A stretch of 64,000 bases of DNA, from positions 354,538 to 418,537 of the forward strand of contig NZ_JBHSFP010000003.1 in the NCBI RefSeq assembly GCF_042654065.1, read 5' to 3'. Shown here piece after piece: positions 34,050 through 42,912 of the stretch (position 1 is its first letter; each line of letters begins with the position of its first letter). Origin of the DNA: Sphaerisporangium dianthi (GTDB taxonomy: Bacteria; Actinomycetota; Actinomycetes; Streptosporangiales; Streptosporangiaceae). The translations under genes were made by a program, and so were the position numbers. Under the pieces are notes generated by a model. That model made no database searches. It was given only the letters and a program-made list of their open reading frames with translations, and was not told the origin of the DNA.

Positions 34050-34889
34050 ATGCCTACTCTGCGCCTGCGCGACCGCGAGTTCCGGCCGGGCGAACACGCC
34101 GTCATGGCCGTCGTGAACCGCACCCCCGATTCCTTCTACGACAGGGGCAGGACGTTCGGCTTCGACGCCGCCCTGACCGCCGTCGGCGAGGCGGTCGCGG
34201 CCGGCGCCGACATCGTGGACATCGGCGGTGTGAAGGCCGGCCCCGGCGACGACGTGGACGCCGCGGAGGAGATCCGCAGGGTCGCCGACCTGGTGGCCGC
34301 CGTGCGCCGCGCCCATCCCGCACTGGTGATCAGCGTGGACACCTGGCGCGCCGAGGTCGGCGAGGTGGTGGCCCGAGCCGGCGCCGACCTGCTCAACGAC
34401 ACCTGGGGCGGGCCCGATCCCGGTCTCGCCGAGGTCGCCGCCAAGTACGGCATCGGGCTGGTGTGCGCCCACGCCGGCGGCGTCACACCGAGGACCCGGC
34501 CGCACCGCATCGCCTACGACGACGTGGTGGCGGACGTCGTCGCCCGCACCGTCGCGCTGGCCGAGCGGGCCGTGCGCGCCGGAGTGCGCGAGGACGCCAT
34601 CATGATCGACCCGGCCCACGACTTCGGCAAGAACACCTGGCACTCCCTGGAGGTCGGCCGCCGGCTCGGCGAGCTGGTGGACACCGGCTGGCCGGTGCTG
34701 GTCGCGGTCTCCAACAAGGACTTCGTGGGCGAGACGCTCGGCGGGCTCCCCGTGGACGAGCGCCACGCGGGCACGATCGCCACGCTCGCCGTGTCGGCCT
34801 GGCAGGGGGCGCGGGTCTTCCGCGTCCACGACGCCGCCTCGGCCCGCGCCGCGCTCGCCACCGTCGGCCGCCTGCGGCGTCAGCCGTAG
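34050..34889 (+). CDS. folP2: FolP2-type dihydropteroate synthase-like protein
   Basis: A 279-residue TIM barrel of the pterin-binding family. MAVVNRTPDSFYDRG and VDIGGVKAGPG match actinobacterial FolP2, which lacks the usual DIGGESTRPG loop 2 of true dihydropteroate synthases. Also present are ISVDTWRAEV, NDTWGG and the pterin-site lysine region DPAHDFGKNTWH. Mycobacterial FolP2 is reported not to act as a sulfonamide-sensitive DHPS, and its role is open. In mycobacteria it lies next to gpgS; here gpgS is about 28 kb away. ATG 34050 starts directly at the fold. Its end overlaps the convergent PLP gene by 10 bp. Confidence 0.85.
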   Translation: MPTLRLRDREFRPGEHAVMAVVNRTPDSFYDRGRTFGFDAALTAVGEAVAAGADIVDIGGVKAGPGDDVDAAEEIRRVADLVAAVRRAHPALVISVDTWRAEVGEVVARAGADLLNDTWGGPDPGLAEVAAKYGIGLVCAHAGGVTPRTRPHRIAYDDVVADVVARTVALAERAVRAGVREDAIMIDPAHDFGKNTWHSLEVGRRLGELVDTGWPVLVAVSNKDFVGETLGGLPVDERHAGTIATLAVSAWQGARVFRVHDAASARAALATVGRLRRQP

Positions 34890-36304
34890 ATCACCGACAG
34901 GAACCTCGTCAAGATCGCCTCGCGGGTCGTGGCGGGCAGCGCGTCGAGCACCGCGTTGACCACCGCCATCCGCGGCTGGCCCTCGCCGCCGAGCTCCACG
35001 CCGACCGAGGCGGCCAGCTCGGTGAACGTCGCGTCGTCGAGCGCGTCCAGGTCGAGGCCGGCCAGGATCTCGGCCAGTCCTTCGGGCACCCGCGCCGGCC
35101 CCGCCGCCCGCGCCGCCCGCGCCGACGCGGCGATCACCTCCAGCATCGCCTCCACCCCCGCGAGGGTGACCCCGGTGACCGTCACGTGCAGGTTGGCGGG
35201 GATGCCCGCGTACGACAGCTGCGGCTGCAGGAACCAGCCGAGCTCGCGCGCCTCGTCCGACAGGACGAACACGTCCACGTCGTCACCGGCGAACGCCACC
35301 AGCGAGGAGTCCGGCTCGCCGAGCACCCGCAGTCCGGGGATCGCGCCGATGCCCTCGATCAGCCGGCGGGTCGCCGTGAGAGTGTCGCGGGCCAGGGCGA
35401 GGTAGCCCTCGCGGCCCAGGGCGTTCAAGGTCGCCCACGCGCCGCCGAGCGGTCCCGCCGACTTCGAGCTCTGCACGGTCGCGTTGATCACCGTGTACCC
35501 GGGCCAGGCGGCCGAGGCGAAGTAGGCGGCCCGGCGCAACGCGGGGTCGGCGAACAGCACCACCGAGGCGCCCTTCGGGGCGTATCCGAACTTGTGCAGG
35601 TCGCAGGAGATCGAGGTGACGCCCGGCACCGACAGGTCGAACGGGGGGACGCTCGCCCCTGCCTGCGCCAGCCAGGGCAGCAGCCAGCCGCCGACGCACG
35701 CGTCCACGTGGCAGAGCACCCCGCGCCCGGCGGCGATCGCCGCGATCTCGGCGACCGGGTCGACGACGCCCTGGGGGTAGGACGGGGCCGAGGCCACCAC
35801 CAGCACCGTGTCCGGGCCGATCGCCTCGGCCACGGCCTCGGGGACGGCGCGGAAGGTGGCCGGGTCCACCGGCACGGGCGTCACCTCCAGGCCGAGGTAG
35901 TGCGCCGCCTTGTGGAACGCCGGGTGCGCGGTGACCGGCACCACCATGCGAGGACGCCCCGCGACCGGACGGGCGTCCCTCGCGGCCTTCACCGCCAGCA
36001 TGATCGACTCGGTGCCGCCGCTGGTGAAGATGCCCGGCGTGCCGGGGCCGCCGCCGAGCAGCCCGGCCACCGCGCCGACGACCTGGCGCTCCATGGCGAC
36101 CGCGCTCGGGAACGCCGTCGGGTCCAGGGTGTTGACCTCGAGCATCTCGAAGTAGGCGCGGGCCGCGGTGTCGTGCACCTCGGGGCGGCCGGTGTCGTAG
36201 ACGTAGGCGGTGACCTTGCCGCCGCGCACCTGCAGGTCGTGCCGCTTCAGCAGAGAGATCTCCGCCAGCAGCTCGCCGGCGGACCGGCCGTTCTCGGGAA
36301 GCAC
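34880..36304 (-). CDS. PLP-dependent lyase/decarboxylase, sphingosine-phosphate-lyase-like
   Basis: A 474-residue group II decarboxylase-fold enzyme. FTSGGTESIMLAVKAARD binds the PLP phosphate, VDACVGGWLLPWL holds the PLP-ring Asp, and CDLHKFGYAPKGASVVL contains the Schiff-base lysine. This order and the HPAFHKAAHYLGL motif are closer to sphingosine-1-phosphate lyase/DPL1 than to glutamate decarboxylase. The last 100 residues form a helical extension. There is no N-terminal membrane helix, so a soluble form. Substrate is inference. GTG 36304 follows GGGAG by six bases. A TetR gene lies 58 bp upstream on the same strand and may be co-transcribed. Confidence 0.85.
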   Translation of the reverse strand: MLPENGRSAGELLAEISLLKRHDLQVRGGKVTAYVYDTGRPEVHDTAARAYFEMLEVNTLDPTAFPSAVAMERQVVGAVAGLLGGGPGTPGIFTSGGTESIMLAVKAARDARPVAGRPRMVVPVTAHPAFHKAAHYLGLEVTPVPVDPATFRAVPEAVAEAIGPDTVLVVASAPSYPQGVVDPVAEIAAIAAGRGVLCHVDACVGGWLLPWLAQAGASVPPFDLSVPGVTSISCDLHKFGYAPKGASVVLFADPALRRAAYFASAAWPGYTVINATVQSSKSAGPLGGAWATLNALGREGYLALARDTLTATRRLIEGIGAIPGLRVLGEPDSSLVAFAGDDVDVFVLSDEARELGWFLQPQLSYAGIPANLHVTVTGVTLAGVEAMLEVIAASARAARAAGPARVPEGLAEILAGLDLDALDDATFTELAASVGVELGGEGQPRMAVVNAVLDALPATTREAILTRFLSVIYG

Positions 36305-36362
36305 GTGGTTCTCCCTCGCCAGGTGGTACGGCGTCGCCGCACGTGATCGGCGAGGGACGCTA

Positions 36363-36992
36363 TCACGACGTTCCGGGCAGACGGAACAGGCGGTCGACGA
36401 CCATGTGCAAATGGCGCTCGAACCGTTCCACGAGGAAGGCGTCGGGCGGGCCGGGGATGTGGCCCATCACCGTGCCGGCGGTCGTGATGCCCTGCACCAT
36501 CCAGATGATCGTCCACATCGCGAGCTCCAGGTCGACCTCGGGGTCCATGTAACCCGCCTCGATCGCGGGTGCGACCCCTTCGAGCACCGCCGCGAGGATC
36601 GGCTGGATGAACTGCTGCTCCAGCTCCACGACGTCGGCCGCGTCCAGCAGCGACCGGTGCACCCACAGCAGCGTCCGTTCAGGATGGCTGACGGTGTACT
36701 CGACGTAGTCGTCCACTATGCGGTGGATCGAGGCGGCCGTCTCCTCGGGCGTCCGGGTGGAGAACCCCTTCATGGCCTCCACCCGCGCGGCCTGCTCCTG
36801 CTCGAAGAGCCGCCGCATGACGGCGAGGTACAGATCGCGCTTGCACCCCACGTGCTGCTCCACGGTGACGATCCCGATGCCGGCGGTGTCGGCGATCTGC
36901 CGGAGAGAGGTCCCGTCGTAGCCGAACGCGGCGAACAACTTGATGGCGACCTGCATCAGGCGTTCCCGCTCGCTTTCCCGCTCGGAGGTCAT
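36363..36992 (-). CDS. TetR-family regulator
   Basis: A 209-residue repressor. The helix-turn-helix is at about 10-58 (LMQVAIKLFAAFGYDGTS, then LRQIADTAGIGIVTVEQHVG). The ligand domain is all-helical with Trp/Met-rich helices. The recognition helix reads IGIVTVEQHVGCKRDLY, a close variant of the usual VSxxTLYxHFxxKexL. The start ATG 36992 gives the typical short lead (MTSERESERERL). It may control the PLP enzyme that follows. Confidence 0.9.
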   Translation of the reverse strand: MTSERESERERLMQVAIKLFAAFGYDGTSLRQIADTAGIGIVTVEQHVGCKRDLYLAVMRRLFEQEQAARVEAMKGFSTRTPEETAASIHRIVDDYVEYTVSHPERTLLWVHRSLLDAADVVELEQQFIQPILAAVLEGVAPAIEAGYMDPEVDLELAMWTIIWMVQGITTAGTVMGHIPGPPDAFLVERFERHLHMVVDRLFRLPGTS

Positions 36993-37047
36993 AGACCCGA
37001 CGCTATGCTCACCATCCGTACCGGAGCGATCGCTTGATGGAACCCTG

Positions 37048-38433
37048 TCATGGTTTTGCGTGCCCTGGAACGGGCCGCGGCAGGGGCAGGCGGACGACCG
37101 CCCGCACCCCTGGCCCGGCGTCCGCGAGGCCCACCGAGCCGCCGTGCGCGCGCACGGTCTCACGGACGATGGCCAGCCCCAGCCCGGCCCCGCCGTCGTT
37201 GCTGCTGCGGGCGCTGTCGAGCCGGGTGAACCGGTTGAACACCCGCTCGCGGTCGGCCTCGGGGATGCCCGGGCCGTCGTCGGTCACCGTGACCACCGCC
37301 TCGCCGCCGGAGGCCCGCAGCTCGACGCCGACCCTGGCCGCCGCGTGGCGGACGGCGTTGTCCAGCAGGTTCACGAGCACGCGGCCGAGGTCCATGGCGT
37401 CGCCCTCGACGACCGCGGGCTCCAGCCCCATGATCTTCACGACGGCCTGGTCGTAGCGGTCGGCCGTCGCGCCGATGAGCTCGGCCAGGTCGACCGGGTG
37501 CCGGCGGGCCGGGCGGCGGTGCTCGTCCAGCCTGGCCAGGGTGAGCAGCCCCTCGGCGAGCCTGCTCAGCCGCAGGGTGTCCTCCAGCACGCCCTCGGCG
37601 GTCTCGCGCCACTCCTGCTCGTCGGGAGGGTGACCGAGGGCGACCTCCAGCTGGAGGCGAATGCTGGCGAGAGGGCTGCGCAGCTCGTGGGCCGCGTCGG
37701 AGATGAGGGCGCGCTGCGAGGTCTCCGCGGCCTCCAGCCGGGCGAGCATGTCGTTCAGCGTGGTCGCCAGCTCCTGCACCTCGTCGCGCGCCTCGGGGAC
37801 CGGGAGCCGGTGCGCCCGGGCGGTGCCGGTGATCTCGGCGGCGCCCCGGCGCAGCTCGGTGATCGGGCGCAGCGTGCGGCCGATGATCACCCAGCTCGCG
37901 GCGCCGAGCAGCACCAGCAGCATCGGCGTCCCGACGACCAGCATGTGCACGGTCGTGGTGAGGCTGTCGGCGACGTCCTTGAACGACCGCGCGGCGATCA
38001 CCGTGCGGCCGTCGTCGGCGCGCACGACCACCACGCGCAGCGGCCCGGGGATGCCGTACGGGTCGCCGTCCACGAACAGACCCCCGCCGTTTCGCGGGGT
38101 CCGGCCGCGCGCGCGGGCGTTCACCAGCGGCACGAGCCGGTCGGCGCCCGGGGTCACGTGGGTGATGCGGCCCTGCGCGTCGAGCACCTGGATGATCGTG
38201 CCGTCCGAGACGGCGACCGGGTCGTACAGCCGTCCGTCGTCGGCGAGGGCGGCCACCTCCCTGGCCCGCTGATGGGCGATCTCGTCGGTGGAGTCGGTCA
38301 GCGCCCGTCCCAGCACGCCGACCAGCAGCCAGGCCGCCGCCCCCAGCGCCACAGCCAGGACGGCGGAGGCCGTCGCGGTCAGCCGGAGCCGCAGGCTCCT
38401 GCGCCGCCACCACGCCAGCGGGTCAGCCGCCAT
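37048..38433 (-). CDS. Sensor histidine kinase
   Basis: A 461-residue kinase. Helices are at about 13-38 and 160-185, with an extracellular sensor between them. Then HAMP (RTLRPITELRRGAAEITGT), HisKA with the phospho-His in SDAAHELRSPLASIRLQLE, and HATPase with VNLLDNAVRHA, DDGPGIPEADRERVF and GAGLGLAIVRETV. The start lies inside the end of the response-regulator gene (11-bp overlap). With that regulator it probably senses cell-envelope state, since the divergent genes code for a LolA-like protein and an ABC exporter. Confidence 0.92.
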   Translation of the reverse strand: MAADPLAWWRRRSLRLRLTATASAVLAVALGAAAWLLVGVLGRALTDSTDEIAHQRAREVAALADDGRLYDPVAVSDGTIIQVLDAQGRITHVTPGADRLVPLVNARARGRTPRNGGGLFVDGDPYGIPGPLRVVVVRADDGRTVIAARSFKDVADSLTTTVHMLVVGTPMLLVLLGAASWVIIGRTLRPITELRRGAAEITGTARAHRLPVPEARDEVQELATTLNDMLARLEAAETSQRALISDAAHELRSPLASIRLQLEVALGHPPDEQEWRETAEGVLEDTLRLSRLAEGLLTLARLDEHRRPARRHPVDLAELIGATADRYDQAVVKIMGLEPAVVEGDAMDLGRVLVNLLDNAVRHAAARVGVELRASGGEAVVTVTDDGPGIPEADRERVFNRFTRLDSARSSNDGGAGLGLAIVRETVRAHGGSVGLADAGPGVRAVVRLPLPRPVPGHAKP

Positions 38434-39097
38434 CGCCCACCAGCCGGTAACCCACCCCGCGCACGGTCTGCAGGGCGTTGCGCCCGAACGGGACGTCGAT
38501 CTTCCTGCGCAGGTAGCCGACGTAGACCTCGACCACGTTGGGGTCGGTGTCGTAGGTGTCCCAGACGTGTTCGAGGATCTCGGCCTTGGACACCACCTCG
38601 CCGGGGTGGCGCAGCAGGTACTCCAGCAGCCCGAACTCGCGGGGCGTCAGCTCGATGGGGATGCCGCCGCGCGCCACGGCCCGCCCGGCCGGGTCGAGGG
38701 TGAGGTCGCCCGAGCGCAGCACCGACGGACGACGGCGGGCGCCGCGCCGCAGCAGGGCGCGCAGCCGCGCCACCAGCACCACGTAGGAGAACGGCTTGGT
38801 CAGGTAGTCGTCGGCGCCCAGGTCGAGGCCGTCCGCCAGGTCGTACTCGCCGTCCTTGGCCGACAGCATCAGGATCGGCACCCAGTTCTCATCGGCGCGC
38901 AGCCGCTTGCACACGTTGTAGCCGGACAGCCGGGGCAGCATGATGTCCAGCACGACGACGTCGTAGTCGCCCTCGCGCGCCAGATGCAGGCCCTCCTCAC
39001 CGTCGTAGGCCAGGTCGACCGCGAAGCCCTCGGCCTGCAGGCCGCGCCGCAGCGCGGCGGCCATCCGCCTCTCGTCCTCCACGACGAGCACGCGCAT
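38423..39097 (-). CDS. OmpR-family response regulator
   Basis: A 224-residue regulator. The receiver has VVEDERRM, phospho-Asp in VVVLDIMLPRLSG and Lys in DDYLTKPFSY. The DNA-binding winged helix includes LTPREFGLLEYLL and EVYVGYLRRKID. It resembles the CutR/TcrA-like group. ATG 39097 follows AGGAGG. The intergenic region before it carries repeated CTGAGA boxes that are its likely sites, giving self-control and control of the divergent exporter operon. Confidence 0.93.
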   Translation of the reverse strand: MRVLVVEDERRMAAALRRGLQAEGFAVDLAYDGEEGLHLAREGDYDVVVLDIMLPRLSGYNVCKRLRADENWVPILMLSAKDGEYDLADGLDLGADDYLTKPFSYVVLVARLRALLRRGARRRPSVLRSGDLTLDPAGRAVARGGIPIELTPREFGLLEYLLRHPGEVVSKAEILEHVWDTYDTDPNVVEVYVGYLRRKIDVPFGRNALQTVRGVGYRLVGDGG

Positions 39098-39146
39098 ACG
39101 ACCCCTCCTGACGGGATTTGTGTCCCCCCATCTTGGCCTCTCCCGG

Positions 39147-39283
39147 CTGAGATCCCGCTGAGAGAACCCGGCAGGGGGCTGCGGCGCCCCGCGAGCTCCG
39201 CGAGCTGCGGCGACCTGCGGCGAGCTGCGGCGAAGATCGTGGCGGGGGCACTGCCTGAGAGAACTCTCAGGCCGTCTCAGCTT
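39147..39283. promoter_or_regulatory. Repeated CTGAGA boxes
   Basis: CTGAGA occurs at 39147-39152 and 39158-39163 (11-bp spacing, one helical turn). A perfect palindrome CCTGAGAG-AA-CTCTCAGG lies at 39254-39271, followed by another TCTCAG half-site near 39275-39280. Direct repeats at 11 bp are typical of OmpR-type response regulators. Both flanks of the divergent promoter region are covered. Confidence 0.55.
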
Positions 39284-39366
39284 GGGCACAGGGCCCGCGC
39301 GGCACTCTGCCCATATCGGATCGCGGCGGTCCGCCCCGGTCCGCCGACATACCGTTGAGGAGTGAC

Positions 39367-40548
39367 ATGCCGTCCCAGTCGAAAAGATCCCGTGCGGTGA
39401 GGTGGGGCATCCCCGTCGCCGCCGTCGCCGTGGTGGGCGCCGTGGTGGGCACCGCGCCGGTGATCGCCGCCGTCCAGGGCGACCCGTCCTTGCCCGGCCG
39501 CACCGCCCAGCAACTGCTCGCCGGCGTCGCCGAGAACGCGCGCCGCGCCGAGCCGCCGGCCATGTCGGGCACCGTCGTCGAGACCGCCTCCCTCGGGCTC
39601 CCGGCGCTGCCGCTGACCGCGGCCGCCGGCAGCTCCCCGCTGGCCCTGCTGTCCGGCTCCCACACCCTGAAGGTCTGGTACGGGGGCGGCGACCGCATGC
39701 GGCTCGCCCTGCCCGGCCCGATGAGCGAGACCGACCTGATCTCCACCGGCCATGGCGAGGCGTGGCTGTGGCAGAGCGACACCAACACCGCCACCCGCTA
39801 CAAGCTCGGCGATCAGCCGGCCGCCGGGGCCCGTCCCACGCCCTCGGCGCTGACGGGCGCCACCACGCCCGCCGACATGGCCGCCGGCCTGCTCAAGGCG
39901 GCCGACGAAAGCACGGGCGTCAGCGTCGAGAACGGCCAGCACGTCGCCGGGCGCGCCGCCTACCAGCTCGTCCTCACCCCCAAGGCGGCCACGTCCCTGG
40001 TCGCCAAGGTCAAGATCGCCCTCGACGGTGAGAACTACATCCCGCTGCGCGTGCAGATCTTCGCCAAGGGCACCGCAGAGCCCGCGTTCGAGGTGGGGTT
40101 CACACAGGTGACGTTCTCCACGCCCGCGCCGGAGAACTTCGCCTTCACCCCGCCCGCCGGGGCCAAGGTCAAGGAGAGCACGCTCGGCGCCGGGCACGGA
40201 GGCCCCGGCGACGAGCACGCGCCCGCCGCGAAGGCCCGTGCGGAGGCCGCGTCCGGGACGCGCACCCACGGCAAGGGCTGGGGCACCGTCGCCGAGGTGC
40301 CGTTCTCGCTCGATGCGCTCACCGCGTCCGTCCCCGCCGGCCGTTCCGGCGGCGGGAAGTTCGCTCCGGCCGATCCGGCCAAGATGGTCGACTCGCTGCT
40401 GAAGTCCGCCAAGCCGGTCTCCGGCCCGTGGGGCAGCGGCAGGGTGATCCAGACCAAGCTGGTCTCGGCGCTGCTGACCGACGACGGCCGGTTGCTGTTC
40501 GGAGCGGTCACGCCCGAGGCGCTGACCGAGGCGGCCGGGCGCGAGTGA
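39367..40548 (+). CDS. LolA-like (DUF2092-type) secreted protein
   Basis: A 393-residue protein with an N-terminal signal/anchor (about 10-36, VAAVAVVGAVVGTAPVIAAV). A lipoprotein-carrier-like half-barrel follows: SHTLKVWYGGGDRMRLALP, EAWLWQSDTNTATRYKLG, YQLVLTPKAATSLVAKVKIA and VGFTQVTFSTPAPENFAFTP. In actinobacteria such proteins have been linked to handling lipids or signals at the membrane. A second domain after a charged linker (about 285) is unassigned. ATG 39367 follows GAGGAG. Its stop overlaps the ABC ATPase start (GTGA), so the three genes form one operon divergent from the two-component system. Confidence 0.8.
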   Translation: MPSQSKRSRAVRWGIPVAAVAVVGAVVGTAPVIAAVQGDPSLPGRTAQQLLAGVAENARRAEPPAMSGTVVETASLGLPALPLTAAAGSSPLALLSGSHTLKVWYGGGDRMRLALPGPMSETDLISTGHGEAWLWQSDTNTATRYKLGDQPAAGARPTPSALTGATTPADMAAGLLKAADESTGVSVENGQHVAGRAAYQLVLTPKAATSLVAKVKIALDGENYIPLRVQIFAKGTAEPAFEVGFTQVTFSTPAPENFAFTPPAGAKVKESTLGAGHGGPGDEHAPAAKARAEAASGTRTHGKGWGTVAEVPFSLDALTASVPAGRSGGGKFAPADPAKMVDSLLKSAKPVSGPWGSGRVIQTKLVSALLTDDGRLLFGAVTPEALTEAAGRE

Positions 40549-41567
40549 CCGCCGTGACGACGGGCGAGGGGGCGCACGAGGCGGCGCCCCCTCGGGCGGC
40601 CCGGCAGCCGGCCTCCCCTGGCGAGTCCGCGATCGTCGCACGCGGGCTGACCAAGCGCTTCCGCGGCGGGCAGGTCGCCGTCGACGACCTTCACCTCGCC
40701 GTGCCGCGCGGCTCGATCTTCGGCTTCCTCGGCCCGAACGGGTCGGGCAAGACGACGACGATCCGCATGCTGCTCGGCCTGATCCAGCCCACCAGCGGCG
40801 GGTGCGAGGTGCTCGGCCGGCCGATGCCCGCCGGGCTCGCCGACACGCTGCCCAAGGTCGGCGCCCTGGTCGAGGGGCCCGCCTTCTACCCGTATCTGTC
40901 CGGCGAGGCGAACCTGCGCCGGTACGACGCCGCCGACCCGGCCGCCGACCCGCGCACGGTGTCCGCCCGCGTCGGCGCGGCGCTCGCCCGCGTCGGGCTC
41001 GGCGCGGCGGCCGGCAAACGCTACCGCGCCTACTCCCTGGGCATGCGCCAGCGCCTGGCCATCGCCGCGACCCTCCTCGGCCCGCGCGAGCTGCTCGTCC
41101 TGGACGAGCCGACCAACGGGCTCGACCCGCAGGGCACCAGGGAGGTGCGGTCCCTGATCAAGGACATCGCCGCCGCCGGCACCACCGTGTTCGTCTCCTC
41201 CCACCTGCTGGCGGAGGTGGAGCACATGTGCACCCACGTCGGCGTCATGCGCTCGGGCCGGCTGGTCGCGCAGGGGCCCACCGCCGAGCTGCGGGCAGGC
41301 CACGCGCCCCGGGTGCGCGTGGAGACCCCGCACGCCGCCCAGGCCGCCGCCCTGCTCGGGCGCCTCGGGCTCGCCGAGGTGCGCACCACGATGGAGGAGG
41401 CGGACGCCGTCCAGGTCACGGCGCTGCTCGGCGAGCACGCCGCCGAGTGGGTCTGCGCCCAGCTCGTCGCCGACGGCGTGGCCGTACGCGGCTTCGCCGT
41501 CGAGCGGCCGAGCCTCGAAGAGGTCTTCGTCAGCCTCACAGGAGAGGGTTTCGATGTCGACGCCTAG
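40545..41567 (+). CDS. ABC exporter ATP-binding protein
   Basis: A 340-residue ABC-2 ATPase. Walker A is GPNGSGKTT, the signature is YSLGMRQRLA, Walker B is LLVLDEPTNGLDPQG and the switch is SSHLLAEVEHM. A 30-residue leader rich in Ala/Pro precedes the domain. The C-terminal domain ends in LEEVFVSLTGEGF. GTG 40545 overlaps the LolA-like stop; GTG 40554 is an alternative. The permease begins 14 bp before its end. Confidence 0.9.
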   Translation: MTAVTTGEGAHEAAPPRAARQPASPGESAIVARGLTKRFRGGQVAVDDLHLAVPRGSIFGFLGPNGSGKTTTIRMLLGLIQPTSGGCEVLGRPMPAGLADTLPKVGALVEGPAFYPYLSGEANLRRYDAADPAADPRTVSARVGAALARVGLGAAAGKRYRAYSLGMRQRLAIAATLLGPRELLVLDEPTNGLDPQGTREVRSLIKDIAAAGTTVFVSSHLLAEVEHMCTHVGVMRSGRLVAQGPTAELRAGHAPRVRVETPHAAQAAALLGRLGLAEVRTTMEEADAVQVTALLGEHAAEWVCAQLVADGVAVRGFAVERPSLEEVFVSLTGEGFDVDA

Positions 41568-42708
41568 CACCGCCACCCCCGGCACCGCCACCCCCGGCAC
41601 CGCCACCCCCGCGCCCGCCGCTCGGGCGCGGACACGCGACGACGCCGCCACTGGCGCGCCGGCCCCCGGCGCCCCCAAAGCCCGCACGGCGTCCGGCGAT
41701 CCCGCCGGCACAGCGAGCGCTCCGGCGTCCAGGGTTGCGACCGGCGCTCCTGCGTCCGGGGCTCTCGCCGGCCCGGCGGGCGCTCCGGCGTCCGGCGATC
41801 CCACCGGCACAGCGGGCGCTCCGGAGTCCGGGGATGCCGCCGGCGCGGCGGGGGCACCGGAGGGCGCGCGGCCCGCACGGCCCTCGCGCGCGCGGGCGGC
41901 GCTGCGGCTGCTCGGCTCTGAGCTGGGGCTGACCTTCCGCAAGCCCCGCAACATCGCGATGCTCGCCGTCCTCGCCTGCGTCCCCGCGGTGCTCGGCGTC
42001 GTGCTGCGCGCCTTCGGCGGCGAGCTCGACGGCGAGGCCCCTTCGCTGATCACCCAGGTCGCCGGCAACGGGCTCATGCTGACCTTCGCGGCGCTGTCGC
42101 TGCTGCTGGTGATGCTGCTGCCGCTGGCGATCGCGGTGGTCGCGGGGGACGCGATCGCCGGGGAGGCAGGAGGCGGCACCCTGCGCTACCTGCTCACCGC
42201 CCCCGCCGGGCGCACCCGTCTGCTGGCCGTCAAGTTCGCGAACATCACCGTCTTCGCGCTCGTCGCCACCTCGGTCGTCGCCGCCGGAGCGCTGATCACC
42301 GGCTTCGTGCTGTTCCCGGTGGGCCCGATCACGCTGCTGTCCGGATCGACGATCTCCATCGGGGAAGGGCTGCTGCGCGTCCTGATCGTCACGGGGTACA
42401 CCGCCGCCGGCTTGGCGGCGCTGGGAGCCGTCGCCCTGGCCGTCTCGACGTTGACCGAGGTGCCGATCGGCGCGATCGCCGCGACCGTGGTGGCGGTGGT
42501 GTTCTCGCACGTGCTCGGCGCGATCCCGCAGCTCGCGCCGGCGCAGCCGTACTTCCTGACCTCCTGGTGGGCCTCCTTCGACGGCGCCCTGCGCGACCCG
42601 GTGGCGACCGACGTGATGACCCAGGGGCTGCTGGTCTACGCCGCCTACATCCTGGTGGCGCTCTCGATCGCCTGGGCGCGCTTCACCAGCCGCGACATCA
42701 CCAGCTGA
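41554..42708 (+). CDS. ABC-2 type permease
   Basis: A 384-residue permease with a low-complexity N-terminal region of about 110 residues (GTATPGTATPAP-type repeats and GAPASGDPTG units). Six helices follow, with VAGDAIAGEAGGGTLRYLL as the conserved amphipathic ExGGGTLR segment. It forms an exporter with the ATPase just before it. The substrate may be an antimicrobial or a lipid, to judge from the envelope-stress setting, but this is inference. The repeat-rich leader looks recently expanded. Confidence 0.88.
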   Translation: MSTPSTATPGTATPGTATPAPAARARTRDDAATGAPAPGAPKARTASGDPAGTASAPASRVATGAPASGALAGPAGAPASGDPTGTAGAPESGDAAGAAGAPEGARPARPSRARAALRLLGSELGLTFRKPRNIAMLAVLACVPAVLGVVLRAFGGELDGEAPSLITQVAGNGLMLTFAALSLLLVMLLPLAIAVVAGDAIAGEAGGGTLRYLLTAPAGRTRLLAVKFANITVFALVATSVVAAGALITGFVLFPVGPITLLSGSTISIGEGLLRVLIVTGYTAAGLAALGAVALAVSTLTEVPIGAIAATVVAVVFSHVLGAIPQLAPAQPYFLTSWWASFDGALRDPVATDVMTQGLLVYAAYILVALSIAWARFTSRDITS

Positions 42709-42797
42709 ACCGTGCGCGCCGATCGTCCCCGGCGCGCCCCGGCGTGCCGGGATCACCGTCCGGGACCGGACTCACCTACCAGCCCGGGAGCCCCGAT

Positions 42798-42840
42798 CCC
42801 GGCGTGCCGGATCACCGACCCGGTGATCCGGCACGCCGGG
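42798..42840. terminator. Bidirectional terminator, 19-bp perfect stem
   Basis: Arms at 42798-42816 (CCCGGCGTGCCGGATCACC) and 42822-42840, loop of five bases. It lies between convergent stops at 42708 and 42913. A near copy of the left arm with one extra G occurs at about 42738-42757, so the element may be a duplicated hairpin half. Confidence 0.8.
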
Positions 42841-42912
42841 ACGTGACGTCAGGTGTTCCGGGGCCGGGTTTCGGGCCGCGGAGACGAGGCGCCGGTGTCT
42901 TCGGACGCGCCG

